Below, piece by piece: positions 1 to 9,035 of a DNA stretch of 64,000 nt. A model generated the notes under the pieces. That model had not been told where the DNA came from. It was given only the letters and a program-made list of their open reading frames with translations, and did not search any database. Positions within the stretch are counted from its first letter, which is position 1. Each line of letters begins with the position of its first letter. The translations under genes were made by a program, and so were the position numbers. The stretch spans positions 434,001 to 498,000 of the forward strand of contig NC_014216.1 in assembly GCF_000092205.1 (NCBI RefSeq). Reading direction: 5' to 3'. Source of the stretch: Desulfurivibrio alkaliphilus AHT 2 (lineage in GTDB: Bacteria; Desulfobacterota; Desulfobulbia; Desulfobulbales; Desulfurivibrionaceae).

Positions 1-731
1 AATTCTGGCTTCAGCGTGGCTAACGCCCGGAGCATTTTTTTATGGTTTTTGTGTTCCCAGAACTGGGCCGGGTAGAAAAGATATTTTGCCGGCAGCTGGT
101 AGCGGAGTTCGAAATCCGGTGGAGTCTTGGCTACTTCAATGTAACGAGGCACAACCATCGGCATGATGTGAATACGTTCCTCTGCCAGGTGGAAGGATTC
201 CATTACCTGCTGCTTGTCGATTGGAGAAAGGACGATCACCCCTTTGGCCCAGCGGCAGATGTTGGCATATAGTGGGATGCGATACAGCAACTCCCAGCGC
301 GAAGCGGCCTCGGGGAAGCGCTGACCGTCATAAAGGTGGGCCACATCCAGTACCGTTACCAGGGCCGGCACCGGCATCTGAAAGCTGCGAGCATCTTGGG
401 CCGGGAAAATCCACAGGTCGCATTGCTCCTTGAGCATTGCCTTGGCCATGGGGTGAAACCAGGGGCAGAGCCGGCGCCATGGTCCCATGGGCAAACGCAG
501 CAGCAGCCAGGCCAGTCCCAGGGCCCGGCCCCAGAAGCCGCGGGGAATGTGAATTTTCTTCACACTGGTATAGGGCTCCAGGTAATCCCGCCAGACTGTA
601 TCGACATAACCGGCCACCACCGTAAAGCGGTCCCTCGGCAGAGCCGCCACCGCGTCGAGCATGGTCTGAGTGTATTGGAACGTGCCGCCAAAATGGGGCG
701 GTACCTCCAGGAAAATCCCGATCTTTTTCAT
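1..731 (-). CDS. Glycosyltransferase family 4 protein (3' part beyond window)
   Basis: I translated this frame by hand. It starts at the ATG ending at 731 (MKKIGIFLEVPPHFGG) and stays open to base 1, so only the first 243 or so residues are here and the end of the catalytic domain is missing. A Gly-rich loop near the start (PPHFGGTFQY) and the FYPAQFWEHKNH segment near residue 225 match the N-lobe and inter-lobe linker of GT-B fold, family 4 transferases. The likely role is cytoplasmic transfer of a sugar onto a growing lipid-linked glycan. Its ATG overlaps the TGA of the upstream methyltransferase by 4 nt, which indicates translational coupling in the glycan operon. Donor and acceptor cannot be told from sequence. 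Confidence 0.85.
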   Translation of the reverse strand, partial: MKKIGIFLEVPPHFGGTFQYTQTMLDAVAALPRDRFTVVAGYVDTVWRDYLEPYTSVKKIHIPRGFWGRALGLAWLLLRLPMGPWRRLCPWFHPMAKAMLKEQCDLWIFPAQDARSFQMPVPALVTVLDVAHLYDGQRFPEAASRWELLYRIPLYANICRWAKGVIVLSPIDKQQVMESFHLAEERIHIMPMVVPRYIEVAKTPPDFELRYQLPAKYLFYPAQFWEHKNHKKMLRALATLKPE

Positions 732-1501
732 GTTGCTCGCTTTCTTGCTACCACGGCGATGTTCCAGCTGGTGGGCGAGAAATCCTCAGCCATAAATGTA
801 CCGCGGTGGATCAGGTCGAAGCCTCCTAGCTCCAGGTAGGTTTCGATTTCGCGGAAGAAAAAATAGCGCACCCGGTGTTGTTCACGGAACTCATGCTCGC
901 TTTGGCCCGCGACCAGGCAGCGAAACTGAAAGTTTACCTCGGCGATCTGTTCGACGAGATCGAGTCGGGTGGTGGAGGTGCGGTGAACCTCGAGGTTGCC
1001 CCGCCGCTTGCGCAGCTCCCGCACCGGTGAGTAATTGTTGATTACTGCGTTACCGTTCCAGTAATCGAAGACAAACAGGCCGCCGGGGGGCAGCAGCTGG
1101 CTGACATTTTCCAGAGCGGTCGTCAAGTCGTGATGGCCGGTCAGGTAGTCGATGGCCGAGAACATGGAGATGACCGCGTCAAAGCGCTTGCCAATTTTGG
1201 CCGCCTCTTGAAAGGAGTGGTTGTAAAAGGTTGCCTGGCTGGCCCGGGCGGCAGCAGCGGCCTGGGCCCTGGCAATCATCGGCGCGGAGATATCGCTGCC
1301 TGCAACCTGGTAGCCCATGGCCTCCAGTTCAAAACAGTGACGCCCGGTGCCGCAAGCCAGATCCAGGACGGTGCGCACCGACCCGGCGGGATCGGCGTAA
1401 CGGTTCAGCAGATCGGCGATGAAGCGCGCCTCGTCCGGGTAGGGCTTGTCTTCGTAGAGCAGATCGTAAAATTCGGAATAATCGGCAAAGATATCCGGCA
1501 T
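728..1501 (-). CDS. Class I SAM-dependent methyltransferase
   Basis: This 257-residue protein starts at MPDIFADYSEFYDLLY. The frame runs further upstream, but that part overlaps the aminotransferase gene and looks like noise. SAM-binding motif I is VLDLACGTGRH near residues 40-50, with an acidic motif II in GYQVAGSDIS and the post-I segment FDAVISMFSAIDY. This matches Methyltransf_25-type small-molecule methyltransferases. It begins 5 nt after the aminotransferase stop and overlaps the next gene by 4 nt. It probably methylates a sugar or sugar nucleotide in the same pathway; the substrate is unknown. Confidence 0.85.
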   Translation of the reverse strand: MPDIFADYSEFYDLLYEDKPYPDEARFIADLLNRYADPAGSVRTVLDLACGTGRHCFELEAMGYQVAGSDISAPMIARAQAAAAARASQATFYNHSFQEAAKIGKRFDAVISMFSAIDYLTGHHDLTTALENVSQLLPPGGLFVFDYWNGNAVINNYSPVRELRKRRGNLEVHRTSTTRLDLVEQIAEVNFQFRCLVAGQSEHEFREQHRVRYFFFREIETYLELGGFDLIHRGTFMAEDFSPTSWNIAVVARKRAT

Positions 1502-1506
1502 GGGTC

Positions 1507-2628
1507 TCAGGTGGCCGCTACGGCGGTCAGCAGTTGTTCGGCGATATGGGCGATTTGCTCTTGGGCCAGCACTGGCCCGGAGGGCAGATAAAAGCCGCGC
1601 TGGGCCACCGCGTTGGCCCGGGGGCAATCCTCCCGGCCAATGTGGGCGGCCAGGGGCAGGTGTTGCTGGAGGTTGTATGGAATGAAGGTTTCCCGGGTTT
1701 CGATTCCGGCGGCCGCCAGCTTCGCCATGACCTCGGCCCGCCGGCCCGCCGCATGTCCGGCCAACACTACGTGGTACATCCAGTAAACGTTGTGGGCGTA
1801 ACCCTTCTCCACCGGCAACTGCAGTTCGGGGCAATCGGTCAGCAGCCGGTTGTACTCCTGGGCTACTTCCCGCTTGAGTTGGATAAGCTGCGAGATTTTT
1901 GCCATTTGGGCGCAGCCGAGGGCGGCCTGGAGGTTGGTCATCCGGTAGTTGAAACCGACCGCGCTGTGCATGAATTTGTTTTCGCTGCCGAAAGCCAGCG
2001 ATTTTAAAGTGCGGATCTTTTCGGCCAAGGCGTCATCATTGGTGGTGCACATCCCCCCCTCGCCGGTGGTGATGATCTTGTTGGCGTAGAAGCTGAAGCA
2101 GCCGATGCTTCCCAGCCCGCCGACCCGGTTGCCGCGGTATTCGGCGCCGTGGGCCTCGGCGCAGTCCTCGATTACCGCCAGGCTGTGGCGGTCAGCCAGG
2201 GCCAGCACCGGGTCCATGTCCACCGGGTGGCCGAAGAGGTGAACCACCATAATTGCCTTGGTCCGGGGAGTGATTTTTTCCTCCAGCAGGGCCGGATCAA
2301 GGTTGAGGGTATCGGTTTCGATATCGATGGGAACAGGGGTGGCTCCCTGGTAATGAACGGCGAAAAAGGTGGCCATGTTGGTCAGAGTCGGGACCAGGAC
2401 CTCGTCACCGGGACCCACCTCAAGGGCGGCCAGGGCAACATGGAGGGCGGCGGTGCCGCTGGAAACCGCGATACCGTGGGAGCAGCCGCACCAGGCGGCG
2501 AACTCCCGTTCGAAGCGGCCGAGGTAGTCGCCGAAGAAGCCGGAAATGGCTCCGGCTTCCAGGGCGGCCAGAACGTTGGCCCGTTCCTCTTCCCCCAGAA
2601 CCGGCTGGGCCACCGGGATGGTTTTCAT
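1507..2628 (-). CDS. DegT/DnrJ/EryC1/StrS-family sugar aminotransferase
   Basis: A 373-residue protein of normal length for PLP-dependent aminotransferases that convert keto-sugar nucleotides to amino sugars. Visible are the SSGTAALHVAL phosphate-binding segment (near 57-67), VIEDCAEAHGA (Asp that contacts the PLP ring), and FSFYANKIITTGEGG, whose Lys near residue 188 is the expected Schiff-base lysine. The start overlaps the stop of the upstream cupin gene by 4 nt. Together with the cupin and the two methyltransferases it implies a methylated amino-deoxy sugar in the surface glycan. The sugar itself is inference. Confidence 0.92.
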   Translation of the reverse strand: MKTIPVAQPVLGEEERANVLAALEAGAISGFFGDYLGRFEREFAAWCGCSHGIAVSSGTAALHVALAALEVGPGDEVLVPTLTNMATFFAVHYQGATPVPIDIETDTLNLDPALLEEKITPRTKAIMVVHLFGHPVDMDPVLALADRHSLAVIEDCAEAHGAEYRGNRVGGLGSIGCFSFYANKIITTGEGGMCTTNDDALAEKIRTLKSLAFGSENKFMHSAVGFNYRMTNLQAALGCAQMAKISQLIQLKREVAQEYNRLLTDCPELQLPVEKGYAHNVYWMYHVVLAGHAAGRRAEVMAKLAAAGIETRETFIPYNLQQHLPLAAHIGREDCPRANAVAQRGFYLPSGPVLAQEQIAHIAEQLLTAVAAT

Positions 2629-3023
2629 GCCCCTTCGTCCTCGTTCGATGGGATCAGGGGTTCGACCAGCCGGAAGGTATCGGTTTCGTATTGGCTGCCG
2701 CTGCGCGGCCCCTGGCAGAAGGCAAGCAGTACAGAGTCCTCCAGGGCTTCAAAAGCGTGGCTCTCCAGCGGCGGCGAGACCGCCAGGTCTCCTTTGACCA
2801 TGATGGCCTCTTCCGCCGGCTGGTCCGGCTTTTGCGAACGATATCGACACTTTCCTGCCAGGATAAAGGTGTATTGGGTGGTTTCCCGGTGGTAGTGGTT
2901 GCCCCGCACCGCTCCTTGGCGGCTGGTGATCACCGTCAGGGAGTCAAAGGGAATTTTTTCCACAATATCGACAATTTCGCCTCTGGCATCGGCAAAGGCG
3001 GGTTTTTTACTCGTCAGTTGCAT
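2625..3023 (-). CDS. Cupin sugar-nucleotide isomerase/epimerase-like protein (FdtA/WxcM-like)
   Basis: A 132-residue single-cupin protein. The first cupin motif is visible as RGNHYHRETTQYTFILAG (two His and a Glu/Thr line the pocket) and the second as GDLAVSPPLESHAFEALED. Similar short cupins, such as the dTDP-4-keto-sugar 3,4-ketoisomerases FdtA/QdtA and WxcM-type proteins, sit beside DegT aminotransferases, as here. It probably supplies the keto sugar for the downstream aminotransferase. Ketoisomerase and epimerase cannot be separated by eye. It is coupled to the next gene by an ATGA overlap. Confidence 0.75.
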   Translation of the reverse strand: MQLTSKKPAFADARGEIVDIVEKIPFDSLTVITSRQGAVRGNHYHRETTQYTFILAGKCRYRSQKPDQPAEEAIMVKGDLAVSPPLESHAFEALEDSVLLAFCQGPRSGSQYETDTFRLVEPLIPSNEDEGA

Positions 3024-3062
3024 TGAGTGGCTCTCCAGAATGCTGGTTTTGATCCATTGGGG

Positions 3063-4283
3063 TCAAACAATGGTCGGGGTCGGGATCGGGATGATGAATT
3101 TTCCTCCTCTTTCCCGGTACTCCGCCAGGTTGTCCATAATCTCGGCAGCGAAGTTCCAGGCCAGCAGCAGGGCATAGTCCGGCATCTGCTCCAGCAGGGC
3201 GGCGTCGGCTTGAACCGGGATATGGGTGCCGGGAGTGAAGCGGCCGATTTTAAGGGTCGATTTTTCGGTAACGAAATCCAGGGTTTCCGTGCCGATCCGG
3301 CAGTAGTTGAGCAAGGTCATTCCTTTGGCCGGGGCGCTGACCGCAGCCAACCGCTTGCCCTGGTGCTTGAGCTGGTGCAGCAGCAAGCGCAACTCCCGCC
3401 GGTTGTCCGCCACCGCTGCGGCAAAGCGGTTAAGAACCGCAAGATCGTAGATGCCTTGGTCCTCCTCCGCTTGGATCATCTTTCCCACCACCGGCGCCAC
3501 GGGGTGCTGACCCCGACGTCCAATGTAAACCCGGAAGGAGCCGCCATGGATGTCACGCTCCTCGACATCGAAAATCTCCATGCCGAATTCCCCAAAGAAA
3601 TTTACCAGGGGTTTGAGTGAGAGATAGGAGAGATGCTCGTGGTAAATGGTGTCGTATTCCAGGTGGTTGAGCAGATTGACGAAATAGGGTGCCTCAAAGA
3701 TGAACACCCCCTGCTGGTGCAGAAGAAAATTGATTGCGTGCATGAAGCTGCGCAGATCGTTGACATGGGCAAAAACGTTGGTGGCGGTGACCACCGCGGC
3801 ATGGCCCTTGGCGGCCACGATCTCCCGGGCCACTTCATGGCCGAAAAATTCATTGAGGGTTTCGATTCCCCGTTTCTCGGCGATGCGGACGATGTTGCTG
3901 GCCGGGTCGACTCCCAAAATCCTGGTGCCGTGATTGCGGAAAGCTTCCAGCAAAATCCCGACATTACTGCCGATATCGACTACCAGGTCGTCGGGGTTCA
4001 GGCCCAGCCGCCGGGAGGCGGTGGTGGCGAATTCTTCCCAGTGGAGCCGGCCCGCGCGGGTAGTAGAGGATTCATAAGGATAGTCGTGCCGGTAGAGGAC
4101 CTCCGGCGAGACCACGTAGCTGAGCTGGATAAAGCCGCAGGCCCGGCAGAGCATGACTTCCAGCGGGTACCAGGTTTCCGGCTCCTGTAGTTGTTCGCGA
4201 CGCAGGAAGCCGTCTGCCGGAGGGGTAAAGCCCAGGTCGAGAAATTTTGCCAGGTTGGTGCTGCCGCAAAGCCTGCAAGCCAT
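3063..4283 (-). CDS. Sugar C-methyltransferase-like SAM enzyme with N-terminal zinc motif
   Basis: The start is placed at MACRLCGSTNLAKFLDLG, 9 codons inside the longest frame, because AGAGGA lies 8 nt upstream. Layout: an N-terminal CxxC...CxxC zinc domain (CRLCG, then MLCRACG), a central class I methyltransferase (VVDIGSNVGILLEAF, near residues 98-112) and a C-terminal extension. This is the Methyltransf_13/23/14 arrangement of sugar C-methyltransferases such as TylCIII and NovU. It likely puts a methyl branch on a keto-deoxy sugar nucleotide. The gap to the cupin gene is 39 nt. The family call is firm; the substrate is inferred. Confidence 0.85.
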   Translation of the reverse strand: MACRLCGSTNLAKFLDLGFTPPADGFLRREQLQEPETWYPLEVMLCRACGFIQLSYVVSPEVLYRHDYPYESSTTRAGRLHWEEFATTASRRLGLNPDDLVVDIGSNVGILLEAFRNHGTRILGVDPASNIVRIAEKRGIETLNEFFGHEVAREIVAAKGHAAVVTATNVFAHVNDLRSFMHAINFLLHQQGVFIFEAPYFVNLLNHLEYDTIYHEHLSYLSLKPLVNFFGEFGMEIFDVEERDIHGGSFRVYIGRRGQHPVAPVVGKMIQAEEDQGIYDLAVLNRFAAAVADNRRELRLLLHQLKHQGKRLAAVSAPAKGMTLLNYCRIGTETLDFVTEKSTLKIGRFTPGTHIPVQADAALLEQMPDYALLLAWNFAAEIMDNLAEYRERGGKFIIPIPTPTIV

Positions 4284-4344
4284 GGTAGATCCTCTTAAGA
4301 TCAAGTTCACCCTGATTGTCCGAAGATGCGGTGGTGCTAAATCC

Positions 4345-5679
4345 TTACCAGATCTTCGGGTAAAACAGCGCTCGGGTCAGCATGCCGCCGGTCCGGTGCA
4401 GCGGCTTGAACAGAAAACAGGAGCCGTGGGCCGCGAACCAGTAAGCAGCCAGCGAGGCAATTACCGCCCCCATCCCGCCATAGATGGGTATCAGCCAGTA
4501 GTTGAGGCCGACATTGAGCAGGCACCCCAAGGTGACGGTCACCAGATAGATCCGGGTCCAGTTCATCACCGTCAAAAAGGAACTGCGGGCCATTTCCAGG
4601 CCGGCGAAGACATTGGCCCAGATCAGGACCGCCAGCAACAGGCCGCCCGAGGCGTAATCGGCGCCAAATAGCAGCGGCACCAGCCAGTGGGCCAGCAGGG
4701 CCACCGGCACGGCCACCGCGTACATGGTCAGGGCGGTCAGATTATAAAATTTCTGCAGCCGTTCGTAAAAAAGTTCCTCGCTGGTGGCGCGGGCTTCCAC
4801 AATGGCGGGAAAAACCGACCAATAGAGCGCGGTGGGGATAAACAGCCAGACCTCGGCCATTCGTACCGCCACCGAGTAAATGCCCACCTCCTGGTGCCCG
4901 GCCATTTCCCCAAGCATTACCTGGTCGATTCGTAAATATACCATTACCACCAGGCCGGCAAGCATTAACGGCCAACTGTCATACAGCAGTTTTTTCGCTT
5001 TTTTCAGCCTTGCCTGCCATTGGCGCAAGCTGCCGCTTTTCAGTGTATATGCAATAATCAGGCCTGCGGCCCCGAGCATGACCTCGAGCAGCGCCACCCA
5101 GGCAAAGTAAATTAACTGGGCGCCGGCCACAATCAGGCCGATTTTGAGCAGAGAACAGAACAGAAAGGCGCTGTTTCTGGCCAGCACCGCATATTTGGCC
5201 TGGACCTGAGAGTGGAACCAGAACTCGATAACATGGAAGGCTTGAAAAAGGGCCCCGGCGGCGATGATTCCCACCAGCCAATGGCTGAGATCGTCATCCG
5301 GGCGCAGCACCATTACGGTGCCCAGCGCCGCCAGCAGGCTGACTGCTCCGCCGAACAGGCGCAGCAGCAGAGAGGTGCCGAGGATCTCGTTTCTGGCCTC
5401 CGGTCGGCGGACGATTTCGCGCACCATGATATCATCCAGCCCCAGCGAGCCCAGGGCCGCAAAAAGACCCACCAGGGCCAAAGCATAGCTGAAGAGGCCG
5501 AACTGCTCCGGCCCCAGGTAGCGGGCCAGCCAGATTCCCACCACCAGTCCGACCGTCATCCGCACCAGATGGTCGCCAAACTGCCACCCGGTATTGCCGA
5601 CCACGTTCTGCAGGTAGGCCCGGCCCTCAACTTGCCTCTTGATAAAGGTTGGTAGAAATCTGGTCCAGAATTTATTCAT
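4345..5679 (-). CDS. Oligosaccharide/polysaccharide flippase (Wzx family)
   Basis: A 444-residue, highly hydrophobic protein with about 12-14 predicted membrane spans. Its N-terminal region (NVVGNTGWQFGDHLVRM and GIWLARYLGPEQFGLFSYA) is typical of MATE-like Wzx/RfbX flippases, where the GPEQFG/YG element after helix 1 is common. The expected role is to move undecaprenyl-linked glycan units across the inner membrane. It lies between glycan-modifying genes and an unrelated ATPase gene and is probably part of the same locus. No Wzy polymerase or ligase is recognisable nearby. Confidence 0.88.
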   Translation of the reverse strand: MNKFWTRFLPTFIKRQVEGRAYLQNVVGNTGWQFGDHLVRMTVGLVVGIWLARYLGPEQFGLFSYALALVGLFAALGSLGLDDIMVREIVRRPEARNEILGTSLLLRLFGGAVSLLAALGTVMVLRPDDDLSHWLVGIIAAGALFQAFHVIEFWFHSQVQAKYAVLARNSAFLFCSLLKIGLIVAGAQLIYFAWVALLEVMLGAAGLIIAYTLKSGSLRQWQARLKKAKKLLYDSWPLMLAGLVVMVYLRIDQVMLGEMAGHQEVGIYSVAVRMAEVWLFIPTALYWSVFPAIVEARATSEELFYERLQKFYNLTALTMYAVAVPVALLAHWLVPLLFGADYASGGLLLAVLIWANVFAGLEMARSSFLTVMNWTRIYLVTVTLGCLLNVGLNYWLIPIYGGMGAVIASLAAYWFAAHGSCFLFKPLHRTGGMLTRALFYPKIW

Positions 5680-5712
5680 GCCCGCCTTTTTGCAGTTGAT
5701 TTTCCATAAGCC

Positions 5713-6867
5713 TCAGACCAAAAGAGGCCGATCCGGGTGCATGCCTTTTAAAAATTCCTCGCAGGGAAGGCACGGGATTCCCTTTATTTCCAGCCTCTCT
5801 TGGCCGAGGTGGAGCAAAAGTACGGAAGCTTCCGGGTAATCCTCCCGAAAGGCCTGCAGGCCGCGCAGATCTTTACCGTGCACATGGGCAGCATGTTTGA
5901 CCTCGATGGCCGTGAAAACATCTTGGCCGTAAAGGACAAAATCCACTTCATTGCCCGACTTGGTGCGCCAGTAATAAAGGCGGGCATCTGATTGCCGGTA
6001 GGCGATCCAGGCTCTCAGGTGCTGTGCCACAAGTCCTTCCAGCGCCGGACCCGCGATTTCTGAGGGTCGATCCAGAGGGCCCGTGGGTCGTAGGGAACGG
6101 AACACGCCGGCGTCGAAATAATAAAATTTAGAGTGTGCCACAAGATGACGCTTGGCGCGACGAGTGAAAACCGGCACCCGAAAAGCCAATAGCAGATCTT
6201 CAAGAATGACCAGGTAGCCCTCCGCTGTTTTGCGGCCCACTTGGCACTCCCGCGCCACTTCAGCCAGATTGAGCTGGTTGCCATGGGAAAAACTGATGGC
6301 CTCAAGGAAGCGAGAAAAGGCACCGATGTCGCGGACCAGCGCTTCGGCCTGCACCTCTTCCCGCAGGTACAGCGAAGCGTAAGCACGCAATGTGGCGGCT
6401 GAATCCGGGGAGCTCCAAACAAGGGGCACCAGGCCGATCTCCAATGCTTTGGATAAATTGAAGGAATCCTCCAGTTCCGCCGCCATGAACGGATGCATAC
6501 CGGCTTCGACCAGCCGCCCTGCCAACAGGTTGTATCCACCCCGCCGCAGCTTGCGAGCGCTGGAGCCGGTGAGCACAAAGCGCAGCCTCCGGTCTGATTC
6601 CACCAGTTGATGGACAACATCCAGCAAGGTGGGCACCTTCTGGACTTCGTCGATCACCACCTCTCTTGCTTTCGGCCGACCGGCCACCAGCTCGCGGAGC
6701 CGCTCCGGGCGGGCCTGGTAAAGCCGTTGTGTCTCCGGATCCAGCAGGTCAACCCTGATGGCGCCGGGCAATATGGTTTGCAGCCAAGTGGATTTGCCGG
6801 TTCCTCGCGGCCCGAAAAGAAAAAAACTGCCGTTCGGACTCTGGAAAAAACGTCTTATTATTTCCAT
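5713..6867 (-). CDS. DUF4143-type ATP-binding protein (AAA ATPase)
   Basis: The start is at MEIIRRFFQSPNGSFFLFG, where AAGGAAG precedes the ATG; a longer frame reaches 7143 but lacks support. Walker A is FGPRGTGKSTW near residues 18-28 and Walker B is EVVIDEVQKVP near 77-87, followed by FVLTGSSARKLRR. The C-terminal half ends in a PD-(D/E)XK-like fold (DARLYYWRTKSGNEVDFVL...AIEVKHA), as in the AAA_14/DUF4143 family. These stand-alone ATPases are widespread, mobile and of unclear function. Nothing links it to glycan synthesis, and it may be a recent arrival. Confidence 0.85.
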   Translation of the reverse strand: MEIIRRFFQSPNGSFFLFGPRGTGKSTWLQTILPGAIRVDLLDPETQRLYQARPERLRELVAGRPKAREVVIDEVQKVPTLLDVVHQLVESDRRLRFVLTGSSARKLRRGGYNLLAGRLVEAGMHPFMAAELEDSFNLSKALEIGLVPLVWSSPDSAATLRAYASLYLREEVQAEALVRDIGAFSRFLEAISFSHGNQLNLAEVARECQVGRKTAEGYLVILEDLLLAFRVPVFTRRAKRHLVAHSKFYYFDAGVFRSLRPTGPLDRPSEIAGPALEGLVAQHLRAWIAYRQSDARLYYWRTKSGNEVDFVLYGQDVFTAIEVKHAAHVHGKDLRGLQAFREDYPEASVLLLHLGQERLEIKGIPCLPCEEFLKGMHPDRPLLV

Positions 6868-7064
6868 TTTTGCTTCCTTTTTGGATACGTAGTTTCCTTT
6901 ATGATACAAAGAGCACGATCGTGAAAAAAAGGCAATCGGAAAGAAAAAGTTGGAGGGAAGAGTCATTCGGGCAAAAGTTTTGCGCCTGTTACCTGTTTTA
7001 ATAATGGTCGGGGGTATCTCATTTTGGCAATTTATACCTTTAACTATGCTGACCGGATGTTGGA
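6868..7064. other. Intergenic region without recognised gene
   Basis: A short AT-richer stretch between the start of the DUF4143 ATPase and the stop of the broken membrane-protein gene. I see no coding frame, terminator or repeat here. It must carry whatever promoter drives the ATPase gene. Confidence 0.4.
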
Positions 7065-7500
7065 TTATTGGACTACGATCACCTCTCGTTGGGGCGAAAT
7101 AATGCCGACCATTTTCAGCATGGGGATCGTATGGTCGATACAAGTATTCTGTGAAAAAGCCAGGCCTCGCCAGGAAAGCACCAAGGCGACCTCAACCGGC
7201 TCGCTGCGATTCCAGTCATGGATTTTCTCGAGGATTATTTTCTGGTCGGCTCGATAGCCATAGTAGGGAAAAGAAAAGAAGCTCAGGGCATTGGTTATCA
7301 GAATAAAGGATACCACCGGGGCTAGCCAGATCAACTTCCGGTCTCGCCAGCAGGATAAAATCACCGCCCCAAACCATAAAGACATGCTCCAGGCGGCAAT
7401 CAGAACGGTGTCCCGTCCTAGGTTATGGCCCCCGAAACGATAAGGAATGTTGGGCAGGCCTATTATCACGATAAAAAGCAGGTTGCCGGCAAGAAGCCAG
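7065..7500 (-). pseudogene. C-terminal remnant of a multi-spanning membrane protein cut by IS256
   Basis: The minus-strand frame reads from the IS edge (LWLLAGNLLFIVIIGLPNIPY) through about three hydrophobic segments to a soluble tail ending REVIVVQ, about 145 codons. It has no start of its own; a stop interrupts it right at the IS end. It points the same way as the N-terminal remnant on the other side of the IS. Because the pair directly follows gtrA-gtrB, the intact gene was probably the serotype-type GtrC glucosyltransferase, a large membrane protein. The middle of the protein is absent from the window. Confidence 0.7.
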
Positions 7501-7507
7501 AGTTATT

Positions 7508-7522
7508 GTCAAATCTGGTGTA
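7508..7522 (+). repeat. IS256 left terminal inverted repeat
   Basis: GTCAAATCTGGTGTA, the exact reverse complement of 8862-8876. Confidence 0.9.
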
Positions 7523-7530
7523 CGGAGTCC

Positions 7531-8781
7531 TCAGGCGGCCATCCGCATAGGTTGATCTGACACCTTGATTCCGTTTTTGAATTGTATGCCGGTGACGACC
7601 TCAGCCAGCCGGCGAAATCCCTTGATCTTTTTCCATCTTTTTTCAGCGCTTTGCAGCAGCTTAAAGACCATGGTCAGGGTGGTGTCCCTGGAACCGCAGT
7701 TCCGTGATCTCTTGCTGCGCAGGCGCACAGTGGCAAAGGCCGACTCGATGGGGTTGGTGGTCCTGATATGCACCCAGTGTTCGGCTGGAAAATCGTAAAA
7801 AGCCAGCAACTCGTCCCGGTCCTTGGCCAGGCACTCCATGGCCTTGGGGTATTTGTCTTCGAAACGGGCCAGCATACGATCAAAAGCCTGGCTGGCATCT
7901 TCCTTGGTCTCAGCCATCCAGATATCATGCAAATCAGCCTTGGCCTTGAGCTGAAGCTTTTTGGGCATCTTGTTCAGCACGTTGGCCGTTTTGTGAACCC
8001 AGCAGCGTTGGTGGCGGGTCTTCGGATAGACCCTGCCCAAGGCGTTCCAGAACCCCAAGGAACCATCGCCAACCGCCAACTCGGGGCCTGTGGTCAGGCC
8101 CCGAGCCCGCAGCCCGGCGAGAAGTTCATACCAGCTGTCGCTTGACTCCCGGTAGCCATCCTCCACCGCTATCAGTTCCTTGTGCCCCTGGTCGGTAACT
8201 CCAATGATCACCAGCAGGCAAAGCTTGTCATCCATGCGGACGTTGCTGTAGATGCCATCCACCCACCAGTAAACGTAGCGTTTTCCGTTCAGGTCACGTT
8301 GCCGCCATTTGGTGTGCTCGGCCAGCCATTTGGCTTTCAAGCGGGAGATGGTGTTGGCCGACAACCCCTTGGCCTGTTCCCCGAGGAGTGCGGCCAGGGC
8401 CTCCTGGTAATCGCCGGTGGAAATTCCTCGCAGGTAAAGCCAGGGCAGCAACTCATCGACACTGCGCGCCCGCTTCAGATAAGGCGGCAACAAACTGCTG
8501 TTGAACTTGAGGCCTTGGCCGCTACGATCTCGCACCTTGGGAACTTTGACCTCGACATCGCCGATTCCGGTCTGGATCGTGCGACCGGGAAGATAGCCGT
8601 TTCGGACCACTGTCCTGCGGCCATCTTCCAAGCGGCTGGAGTATTGGGCCATGAAGGCCTGTAATTCAGCTTCTACGGCCTGGGCAATCAGCATCCTGGC
8701 ACCATCGCGCAAAAGGTCGGTAAGCGGGTCGGCGACATTGTTTCCTTGTTGTGAAAGAGCGGTTGGGGTAGACTTGGTCAT
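7531..8781 (-). CDS. IS256-family transposase
   Basis: The start is at MTKSTPTALSQQGN because AGGAGG lies just upstream; the frame can be extended 14 codons. The 416-residue protein shows IS256 hallmarks: RNGYLPGRTIQTGIGDVEVKVP near the N-terminus, a first catalytic Asp in YWWVDGIYSNVR, a second in LAVGDGSLGFWNAL, the RCWVHKTANVLNKMP motif, and the catalytic Glu in TTNPIESAFATVRLR. All parts of a DDE transposase are present and uninterrupted, so it may be active. It catalyses copy-out/paste-in transposition of its own element. Confidence 0.96.
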   Translation of the reverse strand: MTKSTPTALSQQGNNVADPLTDLLRDGARMLIAQAVEAELQAFMAQYSSRLEDGRRTVVRNGYLPGRTIQTGIGDVEVKVPKVRDRSGQGLKFNSSLLPPYLKRARSVDELLPWLYLRGISTGDYQEALAALLGEQAKGLSANTISRLKAKWLAEHTKWRQRDLNGKRYVYWWVDGIYSNVRMDDKLCLLVIIGVTDQGHKELIAVEDGYRESSDSWYELLAGLRARGLTTGPELAVGDGSLGFWNALGRVYPKTRHQRCWVHKTANVLNKMPKKLQLKAKADLHDIWMAETKEDASQAFDRMLARFEDKYPKAMECLAKDRDELLAFYDFPAEHWVHIRTTNPIESAFATVRLRSKRSRNCGSRDTTLTMVFKLLQSAEKRWKKIKGFRRLAEVVTGIQFKNGIKVSDQPMRMAA

Positions 8782-8861
8782 GGCGTATCCTCCTGTGTTG
8801 GCTGTGATCGTCGTGGTGATCAATCAACCTGGATGATACGCCATTTTCCTCAGTTATCCCA

Positions 8862-8876
8862 TACACCAGATTTGAC
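8862..8876 (-). repeat. IS256 right terminal inverted repeat
   Basis: TACACCAGATTTGAC, the exact reverse complement of 7508-7522. Confidence 0.9.
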
Positions 8877-9023
8877 TATAACCCTATCCTGGGACAGGCC
8901 GTATGCCTCTCCGGCGGTGTCGGAATTAACCCATTGCAGATAGCCGTCGGCGAAAAACACCGTAAAGGTGATCAGTGCAATGGCGATTAGTGCACCGGTG
9001 CGCAGCAATTTGTTTGTGATCAT
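8877..9023 (-). pseudogene. N-terminal remnant of membrane protein (probable gtrC) cut by IS256
   Basis: The ATG at 9023 has AGGAGTT upstream and opens a 49-codon frame, MITNKLLRTGALIAIALIT..., with a single hydrophobic segment. It runs straight into the IS256 inverted repeat. It starts 12 nt after the gtrB stop, the usual place for the third gene of a gtrABC cassette. The matching C-terminal end lies beyond the IS at 7065-7500. The frame is too short to assign by homology; the identity is inferred from gene order. Confidence 0.7.
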
Positions 9024-9035
9024 TGGGCTTAACTC

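Larger units (their letters stand above)
7508..8876 (-). mobile_element. IS256-family insertion sequence
   Basis: The element is bounded by identical 15-bp inverted repeats (GTCAAATCTGGTGTA), and similarity between the ends extends outwards through GTTAT(T/A). It contains one transposase gene. About 1.37 kb is normal for IS256. The flanks do not show a convincing 8-9 bp target duplication, which suggests that a deletion or recombination took place next to the element. It separates the two ends of a membrane-protein gene. Confidence 0.88.

Noticed and set aside
7498-8886. Target-site duplication at the IS256 ends
   Set aside because: Left flank GAGTTATT and right flank TATAACCC do not form a direct repeat; the partial similarity is an inverted extension of the terminal repeat.
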